64,000 bases of DNA, taken from assembly GCA_902634775.1 (NCBI GenBank), contig CACPLG010000002.1, positions 53,697 through 117,696 of the forward strand, written 5' to 3'. Source of the DNA: an uncultured Pelagibacteraceae bacterium. GTDB lineage: Bacteria > Pseudomonadota > Alphaproteobacteria > Pelagibacterales > Pelagibacteraceae. The first letter of the stretch is position 1, and each line of letters opens with the position of its first letter. The notes below the pieces were generated by a model. That model was not told the DNA's origin and ran no database searches. It saw only the letters and a program-made list of their open reading frames with translations. This document shows, piece after piece, positions 16,569 to 23,651 of the stretch. The position numbers and the translations under genes are program-made.

Positions 16569-17270
16569 ATGGCAATGTCAAACTGTAGAGAATGCGGAAA
16601 ATCAGTTTCAACACTAGCAAAAACTTGTCCTAAATGTGGAGTTCCAAAACCAACAAAAAAAACAAAAAATAAAAGAAAAAGTAAAAATGGCAAATCAATT
16701 CTAGCTACCGCAAAGGTTTGGGCTCATTGTCGAAATTACAAGTGCAGAGACTACACGCAACTTTATCAGATATATAAAGATTATTTAAAAATTGAAACTT
16801 GTAACGTTTGTAAATCAGTTTTTATGGAAACAAAAATGAAAAATGGAAAACCAATAATGCCAACAGATGGCATTTATGATAGAATTAAAGATAAGCCAAG
16901 TAATTATTCATCAGGTTCTAAAACATCGATTTCTAAAAACAGCTCCTCGGAAAAAGATATAATTGATAAATTTAATGAAGGCACTCTTGATTTACCAACT
17001 GCTTTTTGGGTAATAGGAATATTTGGGTCATTCATTGCGAGTCTTTTATTAACTTTAATTGCAGAAAAATTTAGTAAAATATTTTACATACCTTTTGTAG
17101 GTGTAAATGCATTTATAATTTTAGGATTATGGGGTTGCGCTGAAAACTATAACAAAAAAAAATTAGAAAAAAAAGAAAGTGCAGTTTGGGGTTATCTAAC
17201 ACAGGTATTCTGTGCTTTTGCAGGACTTGGATTAGTTACAACAATTTACGATATTATCAAAACATTATAA
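16569..17270 (+). CDS. Zinc-ribbon protein with three C-terminal membrane helices (cargo of the tRNA-associated unit)
   Basis: A 233-residue protein. The N-terminal zinc ribbon has CxxC pairs at C6/C9 and C20/C23 (NCRECGK ... KTCPKCGVPKP), followed by a lysine-rich linker. A second set of four cysteines, C54, C59, C78 and C81, may form another metal site. After a serine-rich linker (about 108-130) come three hydrophobic segments at about 144-166, 170-190 and 206-229. A purine-rich AAAAAGGGAA precedes the ATG. The start could be M1 or M3. It is the only gene between the two tRNA copies. Similar ribbons are common in mobile-element proteins of unknown role. It may sense or bind something at the membrane, but no function can be assigned. 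Confidence 0.75.
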   Translation: MAMSNCRECGKSVSTLAKTCPKCGVPKPTKKTKNKRKSKNGKSILATAKVWAHCRNYKCRDYTQLYQIYKDYLKIETCNVCKSVFMETKMKNGKPIMPTDGIYDRIKDKPSNYSSGSKTSISKNSSSEKDIIDKFNEGTLDLPTAFWVIGIFGSFIASLLLTLIAEKFSKIFYIPFVGVNAFIILGLWGCAENYNKKKLEKKESAVWGYLTQVFCAFAGLGLVTTIYDIIKTL

Positions 17271-17282
17271 TATCAAAATATT

Positions 17283-17304
17283 GGACTCACATAGGACTCA
17301 ATTA
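17283..17304 (+). repeat. Paired 11-bp direct repeat, right inner end of the unit
   Basis: GGACTCACATA (17283-17293) followed by GGACTCAATTA (17294-17304), in the same orientation as the left pair. The first units of the two pairs agree at 9 of 11 positions. The pair lies 30 bp before the right 108-bp repeat. Possible recombinase arm-type sites (inference). Confidence 0.55.
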
Positions 17305-17334
17305 AAGGCGTTTGGAAATAAAATTTGGGAAATA

Positions 17335-17442
17335 CTTGTTTGAATGAAAAAAAATAAGTAGTATAAATCAACAACAATTTAATGGCGGGGTAGCTCAGTT
17401 GGTTAGAGCGCGGGACTCATAAGCCCGAGGTCAGTGGTTCGA
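17335..17442 (+). repeat. Right copy of the 108-bp direct repeat
   Basis: Partner of 16357-16464. It carries the promoter and the first 59 nt of the intact tRNA-Met gene. If the unit arrived by recombination inside the tRNA, this promoter and 5' part came with the element and only the 3' 18 nt are from the original tRNA gene. Confidence 0.95.
17340..17367 (+). promoter_or_regulatory. Promoter of the intact tRNA-Met gene
   Basis: TTGAAT (17340-17345), 16-bp spacer, TATAAA (17362-17367). The tRNA begins 16 bp after the -10 hexamer, a short leader as expected for a tRNA precursor. Confidence 0.7.
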
Positions 17443-17460
17443 TCCCACTTCCCGCTACCA
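17384..17460 (+). tRNA. tRNA-Met (anticodon CAT)
   Basis: A 77-nt cloverleaf with encoded CCA. The acceptor 5' strand GGCGGGG pairs with TCCCGCT (two G-U pairs at the ends), the D stem is GCTC/GAGC, the T stem AGTGG/CCACT with loop TTCGATC, and the discriminator is A. The anticodon loop CTCATAA gives CAT. It is an elongator type, not initiator, since it lacks a position 1-72 mismatch. The anticodon stem CGGGA/GCCCG has an A-G mismatch at 31-39. A tRNA-Ile2 with lysidine-modified CAT is the alternative identity. The methyltransferase gene begins 6 nt after the CCA. Confidence 0.9.
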
Positions 17461-17466
17461 TTTAAT

Positions 17467-18222
17467 ATGATTTTTAGAAAATTATTCAAATTAAAAAATA
17501 TTTTTTTTAGAAGATTATTGTCTAAATTTGAAATTGGAAAATTTAACAACCATAATTATACAATTTTTTATGATAAACAAAAAAATAATAAGCTTTCAGA
17601 GTTAGCCAATCTTCATAAAACAAATAAAGGTTATCTTTTAAATCAATCAAGTTCCACAAACCTAGATAAAAAAGGTTGCCATAACTATAGTGATTTCTAC
17701 TCAGATATATTTCACTTTGGAAAAAATTATGTAAAAAAAGTTTTCGAATTAGGCATTGGTAGTACTAATAACAGTCAAAAGTTTAACATGAATCATCAAG
17801 GTGAAAATTACAAAACTGGTGGATCACTAAGAATGTGGAGAGACTATTTTAAAAATGCGAAAATTTTTGGTGCAGATGTTGATAAGGATTGTCTCTTTAA
17901 TGAAGATAGAATTAAGACTTTTTATGTTGATCAAAGTGATAAAGATTCAGTAATAAATATGTGGAAACAAATCGATGAAAATGAATTTGATATTTTGATT
18001 GATGATGGATGTCATAGATTTGAGGAAACTATAATTTTTTTTGAAAATTCAATAAATAAAGTAAGAATAGGTGGTATATATATTATAGAGGATATTCTTT
18101 TATCTCAGAGAAAAAAATTTTTAAAATATTTTAAGTCTAAAAATCTTAATTTTAAATTTATAGACTTTTATAGACCCGATGCAAAACTTCAAAATAATTC
18201 ACTTATACTAATTATTAAATAA
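17467..18222 (+). CDS. Putative class I SAM-dependent methyltransferase
   Basis: A 251-residue protein with a Rossmann methyltransferase core. SAM-binding motif I is KKVFELGIGSTNN (near residue 90), an acidic motif II is IFGADVDKD, and FDILIDDGCHRFEETIIFFE followed by GGIYIIEDI matches the Methyltransf_24-like/macrocin O-methyltransferase-like group. The open frame runs back into the tRNA (17434), but the ATG at 17467 is the first outside it. With only 6 nt between tRNA and start codon it probably depends on read-through from the tRNA promoter. The facing genes make dTDP-rhamnose, so a role in modifying surface sugars is possible but unproven. Confidence 0.72.
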   Translation: MIFRKLFKLKNIFFRRLLSKFEIGKFNNHNYTIFYDKQKNNKLSELANLHKTNKGYLLNQSSSTNLDKKGCHNYSDFYSDIFHFGKNYVKKVFELGIGSTNNSQKFNMNHQGENYKTGGSLRMWRDYFKNAKIFGADVDKDCLFNEDRIKTFYVDQSDKDSVINMWKQIDENEFDILIDDGCHRFEETIIFFENSINKVRIGGIYIIEDILLSQRKKFLKYFKSKNLNFKFIDFYRPDAKLQNNSLILIIK

Positions 18223-18251
18223 GAAACACTAATTTTTTGTTACTCAAAAAT

Positions 18252-18956
18252 TTAAGAAATTTTCTTGAATTTTTTGATTTCCATAGTTGAATTCAGTGGA
18301 AGACTATTTTTTTTTACTTTTAAAATTTTTCTTTTAATTTTTTTATTAGTTTTTTTTGCAAAATCGTAAACAGATTGAGGTGGACCTCCAGCGTTTATTA
18401 TTCCCTTTTTATTAATAAGTTTAAAAAGAACTTTTGCTAGATCCTCATGAAACATAAAATTCGTTTTTAAATTGGTGTAGGCGTATTCATGTAGAAAAGG
18501 TTTTTCCGTCATACAGATTCTTAAAATAAGTGAATTTTTTAGCATTTGAACTGCACATTCTCCTCCAAGTTTAGACCAACCATAATTGTTAAACGGAAGT
18601 AAGGGATGATCCTCTTTATAACTTCCTTTTTTTGGTGGATAAACGTAATTTGTTGAAAAATAAATAAGCTTTATTTTGTATTTTTTGCAAAGATTAACTA
18701 TATTTGATGTACCTATAATATTTGTACTGATACTTTTTTCAATTTTACTTTCATGAATCTGCATTGGACGGGAAATTGCTGCAGTATGAATAATGAATTT
18801 TGGTTTTATTTTCCTAATGTATCTTTCCATCTTTTTAAAATTTGTAACATCAAAAATACTTGATGATGGATAATAAATATTTTTTTTATTTGAATTAAAT
18901 TTTTTAAATACTTTTCCAAAATTTCCACTACCACCAGTAAATATTATTTTTTTCAT
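18252..18956 (-). CDS. rmlD: dTDP-4-dehydrorhamnose reductase-like protein
   Basis: NAD(P)H-dependent short-chain reductase for the last step of dTDP-L-rhamnose synthesis. It has 234 residues, shorter than the usual 280-300. The nucleotide motif is IIFTGGSGNFGKVF at the N-terminus, HTAAISRPMQIHESK follows the first core strands, and the catalytic YxxxK is in YGWSKLGGECAV with STNYVYPP before it. The C-terminal substrate part is reduced. It overlaps rmlC by 4 bp as the last gene of rmlBACD. A different NDP-sugar reductase role cannot be excluded given the short C-terminus. Confidence 0.75.
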   Translation of the reverse strand: MKKIIFTGGSGNFGKVFKKFNSNKKNIYYPSSSIFDVTNFKKMERYIRKIKPKFIIHTAAISRPMQIHESKIEKSISTNIIGTSNIVNLCKKYKIKLIYFSTNYVYPPKKGSYKEDHPLLPFNNYGWSKLGGECAVQMLKNSLILRICMTEKPFLHEYAYTNLKTNFMFHEDLAKVLFKLINKKGIINAGGPPQSVYDFAKKTNKKIKRKILKVKKNSLPLNSTMEIKKFKKIS

Positions 18957-19480
18957 CTTTTATAATTTTCAAAATCTTTCAATGAAAGAGCCAAACTATC
19001 TTTTTTGGAAATAATAGGTTTCTTGACTCCCCATTTTATTTTTAAATCAGAGTCATTCCATTTAATTGAAACTTCGCTTTTCGGATCCCTATAATTTGAG
19101 CAAGCATAGTGAAGAATATTTTCTTTATCTAATCCTAAAATCCCGTGCGCGAAACCTCTTGGAACAAATAAATGTTTTCCATTTTTTTCACTAAGAATAA
19201 TTTTGAAATGTTTTCCGTATGTTTTAGAGTTCTTTCTCAAGTCTACAGCAATATCGAGCACTTTTCCCTTTAGAACCGATAAAAATTTATCCTGAGGATT
19301 TTTTGTTTGCATGTGAAGACCCCGTAAAACATTTTTTTTTGAGCTAGAAACTAAAGTAAAAACCAGATTTTTTTTTATAAATTTTTTTTTAAATTCCTCT
19401 TTTAACCATCCTCTTTTATCTCTAAAAACTTTTGTATTTACTATAAACAAATCCTTAAATTTTGTTTTAATTTTTTTCAT
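18953..19480 (-). CDS. rmlC: dTDP-4-dehydrorhamnose 3,5-epimerase
   Basis: Cupin-fold epimerase of 175 residues, acting on dTDP-4-keto-6-deoxyglucose. The catalytic histidine is in VLRGLHMQ (near residue 70), DIAVDLRKNSKTYGKH and FVPRGFAHGILGL follow, and the base/tyrosine region reads HYACSNYRDPKSE. All match RmlC. It sits directly after rmlA (no gap) and overlaps rmlD by 4 bp. Confidence 0.93.
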   Translation of the reverse strand: MKKIKTKFKDLFIVNTKVFRDKRGWLKEEFKKKFIKKNLVFTLVSSSKKNVLRGLHMQTKNPQDKFLSVLKGKVLDIAVDLRKNSKTYGKHFKIILSEKNGKHLFVPRGFAHGILGLDKENILHYACSNYRDPKSEVSIKWNDSDLKIKWGVKKPIISKKDSLALSLKDFENYKR

Positions 19481-20350
19481 TTAAGTAATCATTTTTTTTA
19501 AGTAATTGGTATAATCACATTTTCCATAAAATTGAATTGCTTCTAGAACTTCTTTTTTACCAATCCAATTATTATTAAAGGCAATCTCCTCAAGACAAGC
19601 GATTTTAAATCCTTGTCTATTTTCTATTGCTGAAACAAAAGCACTTGTTTTATAAAAATCCTCTATTGACCCAGTATCTAACCACGCTCCACCTCTACCC
19701 AAAATATCTGATGTAAGTTTTTTTTTTTTTAAATAGATCTTAAGTAAGTCAGTAATTTCCAACTCATTTCTTAATGAAGGTTTAAGTTTTTTTGCATATT
19801 CAACAACTTTTTTATCGAAAAAATATAAACCAGTGATTGCTAAATCAGAAAAATATTTTTTTGGCTTTTCTTTAATTGTTGTAATTTTCCCTGTCTTTGA
19901 GGTTTTTGCAACCCCAAATAATTCTGGTTTAATTACTTTATGCAAAATAACTTTTGCACCACTTTTCAATTTTGTACAATTAATAAGTTTTGAAGTTAAA
20001 TTTTGTCCATAGAAAAAATTATCTCCAAGAATTAATGCAACATTTTTATTATTTATAAATTTTTCTCCTAAAAGAAATGCATCAGGTAAACCTTTCGGAT
20101 AATTTTGCTCTTTATAAGTTATATTGATCCCGAGACGTTTTCCATCGGGTAAAATTTTTTTGTATTGATTTAATTGACCTTTATTAACTATGATCAAAAT
20201 ATCTTTTATCTTTGCTAGCATTAAAATAGAAAGAGGGTAAAAAATCAAAGGCTTATCATAAATCGGCAACAGTTGTTTGTTTACTGCTTTGGTTAAAGGA
20301 CTCATTCGAGTACCCATGCCACCTGCCAAAATAATTGCTTTATTTATCAT
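19481..20350 (-). CDS. rmlA: Glucose-1-phosphate thymidylyltransferase
   Basis: Makes dTDP-glucose from dTTP and glucose-1-phosphate; 289 residues, the usual length. It begins INKAIILAGGMGTRMSPLT with the nucleotide-binding GGxGTR signature and KQLLPIYDKPLIFYPLS. LILGDNFFYG holds the metal-binding aspartate. The frame is open to 20425, but the ATG at 20348-20350 is the family start and overlaps the rmlB stop by 4 bp (ATGA), a typical coupled junction. Confidence 0.95.
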   Translation of the reverse strand: MINKAIILAGGMGTRMSPLTKAVNKQLLPIYDKPLIFYPLSILMLAKIKDILIIVNKGQLNQYKKILPDGKRLGINITYKEQNYPKGLPDAFLLGEKFINNKNVALILGDNFFYGQNLTSKLINCTKLKSGAKVILHKVIKPELFGVAKTSKTGKITTIKEKPKKYFSDLAITGLYFFDKKVVEYAKKLKPSLRNELEITDLLKIYLKKKKLTSDILGRGGAWLDTGSIEDFYKTSAFVSAIENRQGFKIACLEEIAFNNNWIGKKEVLEAIQFYGKCDYTNYLKKMIT

Positions 20351-21369
20351 TTTACTATTCCAAGTCTCTTTGTGATATCCTTTTTTTTTAAAGTTGTATA
20401 GTATTTCATATTTTCGAAATACCAATTGAATGTATTTTCTAAACCTTTTTTAAGATTTATCTTGGATTTCCATTTAAGTTTTTTCAAAATTTTCTTACTA
20501 TCCAACGCGTACCTAAAATCATGTCCAGGTCTATCTTTTACAAATTTTATCTTAACTTTTTTACTTAATCTTATTTTTGTTTTAGCAATACTAATCAAAA
20601 GTTTAGCAATATCTAAATTGCTACTGTTTATATTAGATCCAATATTATAAAAATCCCCCCTTACTCCATTTTTAAAAACTTTAAACAAGGCTTCACAGTG
20701 ATCATCTACAAATATCCATTCTCTAGAATTTTTTCCCTTTCCATACAAAGGAAGAGGCTTATTATTAATTATATTGTAAATTAGTTTTGGAATTAGTTTT
20801 TCAGGATGTTGTTGGGGTCCGTAGTTATTTGAACAATTAGTTATTATTGCATTAAGTTTAAAGGTTCTAACGTAAGAATATACGAGATGATCTGATGATG
20901 CTTTTGATGCAGCATAAGGCGAACTTGGTTTATAAGAGTCATTTTCCTTACTTCTACCTTTTAATACATCACCATAAACTTCATCAGTTGAAATATGAAT
21001 TAGTTTAGCTTTTTTGTTTTTTTTTGAAAATTCTCTAAATTCTTCTAATAAATTAAACACTCCAAGTATATTACTTTTTATAAATTCGGCAGGTCCATCA
21101 ATTGATCTATCAACATGAGTTTCTGCTGCTAAATTAAATATTGCAATAGGTTTGTGCAATCTAAAAATTTTTTTTAATTTAGATCTGTTGTTTATGTCTA
21201 ATCTAATAAATTTATAATTTTTTTTATTTGAAAAATCTTTTGTATTGTAAAAATTTGAAGCATAATTGACTTTATCAACATTTATCACAAAGTATTTTTT
21301 CTTGATTAATAATTTTATAAGATTACTGCCAATAAATCCTAAACCGCCAGTTACAATTATTTTTCTCAT
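20347..21369 (-). CDS. rmlB: dTDP-glucose 4,6-dehydratase
   Basis: NAD-dependent extended SDR of 340 residues that converts dTDP-glucose to dTDP-4-keto-6-deoxyglucose. The NAD motif is IVTGGLGFIGSNLI; AETHVDRSIDGP, the catalytic ISTDEVYGDV (Asp-Glu pair) and SPYAASKASSDHLV (YxxxK) are all present, as is NCSNNYGPQQHPEKLIP. First gene of rmlBACD and divergent from a glycosyltransferase gene 49 bp away that may use the rhamnose. Confidence 0.96.
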   Translation of the reverse strand: MRKIIVTGGLGFIGSNLIKLLIKKKYFVINVDKVNYASNFYNTKDFSNKKNYKFIRLDINNRSKLKKIFRLHKPIAIFNLAAETHVDRSIDGPAEFIKSNILGVFNLLEEFREFSKKNKKAKLIHISTDEVYGDVLKGRSKENDSYKPSSPYAASKASSDHLVYSYVRTFKLNAIITNCSNNYGPQQHPEKLIPKLIYNIINNKPLPLYGKGKNSREWIFVDDHCEALFKVFKNGVRGDFYNIGSNINSSNLDIAKLLISIAKTKIRLSKKVKIKFVKDRPGHDFRYALDSKKILKKLKWKSKINLKKGLENTFNWYFENMKYYTTLKKKDITKRLGIVK

Positions 21370-21418
21370 TACTTTTTTTTTTACAACAATAGTTATTTTA
21401 AGTATACTTCATTATCAC

Positions 21419-22285
21419 ATGGAATTTACAAGCAATAATCTAACCTTTGTAATAGTCACGTTTAATAGTAGAAAAGTAATCTACGACTGCTTAAACTCTC
21501 TACCAAAAGATTTTCACAAATTAATAATTGAAAATTCATCTGACGAAGAATTAAAAAAAGAATTAGAGCAGAATTATGATAAAACTGAGGTAGTTTTATC
21601 CAAGAATATAGGGATGGGAGCTGGAAATAATATTGGTATTGTTAAATCAAATACACAGTATGTTTATGTATTAAATCCAGACGTAGTATTAAAAAATGAC
21701 ACTATAACAAATATTAATAATTCAATTTCAGAATTAGATAATTTTGCAATCTTATCACCTTTATCAGATAATCCAGACTATCCAAATTATAGAATAAATC
21801 TAAGTAAATCAAAAAATTATGACGGCAGTATAATCAAAGAAGTTGAAGAGATTGATGGTTACTCAATGATAATAAACAAAAATTTTTTTGTAAATAATAT
21901 TTTCTTTGATGAAAAGTTCTTTATGTACTTAGAAAATGTTGATTTATGTTTAAGAGCAAAAAAAGATAGTGGAAAATTATTAATTATTACGAACTCAAAA
22001 ATTCGTCATCTAGGAGCTCAAGCCGTCGATAATAAATACATTGAAGAGGTGGAGCTTTCAAGAAACTGGCATTGGATGTGGTCGAAACTTTATTTTAATA
22101 AAAAACATCGAGGATTTTTTATTTCAATGTTATTAGGATTTATTAGTTTAATTGGTAACTTTCTAAAATTTTCTATTTATATGATTACTTTTAACAAAAA
22201 AAGAAATATTTATAGAATGAGAATATCAGGTCTCATTAACTCTTTATTGGGAAGACAATCTTGGTACAGACCAGAAATAAATTAG
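21419..22285 (+). CDS. Family 2 glycosyltransferase, rhamnosyltransferase-like
   Basis: A 288-residue GT-A glycosyltransferase. Motifs are LTFVIVTFNSRKVIYDCLNS (nucleotide-sugar site), SKNIGMGAGNNIGI, the DxD-equivalent in YVLNPDVVL and FDEKFFMYLENVDLCLRAKK. The C-terminus has a hydrophobic stretch (about 235-260) that may anchor it at the inner membrane. The pattern is that of WbbL-type dTDP-Rha transferases, which fits the facing rml operon. The frame is open to 21266 inside rmlB, but the ATG at 21419 starts right before the conserved core. Its end overlaps apt by 4 bp. Confidence 0.85.
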   Translation: MEFTSNNLTFVIVTFNSRKVIYDCLNSLPKDFHKLIIENSSDEELKKELEQNYDKTEVVLSKNIGMGAGNNIGIVKSNTQYVYVLNPDVVLKNDTITNINNSISELDNFAILSPLSDNPDYPNYRINLSKSKNYDGSIIKEVEEIDGYSMIINKNFFVNNIFFDEKFFMYLENVDLCLRAKKDSGKLLIITNSKIRHLGAQAVDNKYIEEVELSRNWHWMWSKLYFNKKHRGFFISMLLGFISLIGNFLKFSIYMITFNKKRNIYRMRISGLINSLLGRQSWYRPEIN

Positions 22286-22809
22286 TGTCCTGGGAACTCG
22301 ATTAAATTTTCAACTTTAAAACCTTTCACTTTTAATTTATTAGATCCACCTAAGTCAAATAGGTTTATAACAAAAATGAAACCTCCAACTTTTCCTTTTG
22401 AAATTTCAATTAGCCTTGAAGCTGCTTCAGCAGTTCCGCCAGTAGCAATTAAATCATCAATTACTAATACTGTATCCTTTTCATTTATCGAGTCTTTATG
22501 TACTTCAATAGTTGCAGTTCCATACTCTAATTCGAAATCTATGGAATGAGTTTCAGCAGGCAATTTATTCTTTTTTCTTAACATTATAAAAGGTTTCTTT
22601 AAAATATATGAAACAGCAGATGCAAACACAAAACCTCTCGATTCAATTGCTGCAATCTTGTTAAATTTAAATTTTTTTGATCTTTCAACTATTTGATTTA
22701 TTGTCTCTTCAAAAGCTTTTTCATCTTTTATTAGAGTTGTAATGTCCCTAAATAAAATACCCTTCTTTGGATAATCTGGGATTGATCTTATAAACTTTTT
22801 TAAATCCAT
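22282..22809 (-). CDS. apt: Adenine phosphoribosyltransferase
   Basis: Salvages adenine to AMP with PRPP; 175 residues, typical. It begins MDLKKFIRSIPDYPKKGILF with the expected FRDITTLI; IAAIESRGFVFASAV and the PRPP loop TVLVIDDLIATGGTAEAA are intact. The adjacent divergent operon includes MTA phosphorylase, which releases adenine, so Apt completes recovery of the purine. Confidence 0.95.
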   Translation of the reverse strand: MDLKKFIRSIPDYPKKGILFRDITTLIKDEKAFEETINQIVERSKKFKFNKIAAIESRGFVFASAVSYILKKPFIMLRKKNKLPAETHSIDFELEYGTATIEVHKDSINEKDTVLVIDDLIATGGTAEAASRLIEISKGKVGGFIFVINLFDLGGSNKLKVKGFKVENLIEFPGH

Positions 22810-22892
22810 TAAAATTTGCGTTATATTATTAAATAAACTATCTTTTTAATATGGTAAACAATAAATTTTAAATTTTACTAAAAACTAAAAAA

Positions 22893-23651
22893 ATGATCAA
22901 CGATCAAGACTATAAAACTGCAGATAAAGAAATCTCTTTGTTAAGCTTAAATTTTAAAGAAGGTGAAAAAATTAAGGATGAGTCAATCGTTGAAATTTTA
23001 GCTCAATCCAGAAAAATCATAAAAAAATATTTCACAAATAAGTTATTTTTAAAAACAGACCAGATACCAAGAGGTGGTAAAGAATATTTAAATTGTGATC
23101 GTGCTTTTGATATTTTTGCAAATCATAAGGTGATGCCAGAATATTGTTTTAGTTGTTACAAAGTTCAAATAAATCCAAAAAATGTTATAGACTTAATAAA
23201 GTTATTTTTTTTGTTTGATATAATGTATTTTGAAAATGAAAACTTAAGGAAAAGTTTTATTGATTTTAGAGAAGATGAAAAAAACTATAAAGGAATTATT
23301 TATTGCACTACCTTAGAAGAGGCTAAGAAAATTAATCATAATGTTAGTAAATATTTAAAAATAAACCTTGATGAGGATATACAATCCCATGTGAAAAGGG
23401 GGTGTAAAGAATTTGCAGAAAAACACCCTGAGTTTTTAAATTTAGAAAAAGATGTCATGAGATACAAAAAAGAATGGAAAAAAATTGAGAATGAATTTGA
23501 TACAAATAATCAAAAAATTTATAAATCTGGTGAGAGAAAATTAGTTTACGGTCTTAGTTTAAAGGATGTATTAATATTTCAAAATTGGATTGATTTTGCA
23601 AAAATAGAAGGCGATGAGAGTTACAAAGTTTTAACTGAATTTTATGAGTAA
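22893..23651 (+). CDS. Hypothetical soluble protein at the head of the MTA/spermidine operon
   Basis: A 252-residue charged protein, not recognised. No signal peptide or membrane helix is visible. Two cysteine-containing spots (YCFSCYKVQ near residue 85 and a later GIIYCTTLEEA near 137) and a long Lys/Glu-rich helix around 170-215 stand out. Its last 8 bp overlap the start of mtnP, so it is translated with the salvage genes. It may be an unrelated passenger or an accessory protein. Confidence 0.6.
   Translation: MINDQDYKTADKEISLLSLNFKEGEKIKDESIVEILAQSRKIIKKYFTNKLFLKTDQIPRGGKEYLNCDRAFDIFANHKVMPEYCFSCYKVQINPKNVIDLIKLFFLFDIMYFENENLRKSFIDFREDEKNYKGIIYCTTLEEAKKINHNVSKYLKINLDEDIQSHVKRGCKEFAEKHPEFLNLEKDVMRYKKEWKKIENEFDTNNQKIYKSGERKLVYGLSLKDVLIFQNWIDFAKIEGDESYKVLTEFYE

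Noticed and set aside
17434..17466. Methyltransferase start inside the tRNA gene
   Set aside because: Eleven extra residues would be encoded by the tRNA 3' end; ATG 17467 lies just outside.
20351..20425. RmlA extension upstream of the GGMGTRM start
   Set aside because: The family starts a few residues before the nucleotide motif, and ATG 20350 makes a 4-bp junction with rmlB.
21266..21418. 51-residue hydrophobic extension of the glycosyltransferase
   Set aside because: It is antisense to the rmlB 5' end and GT2 proteins begin close to the VIVTFNS motif.
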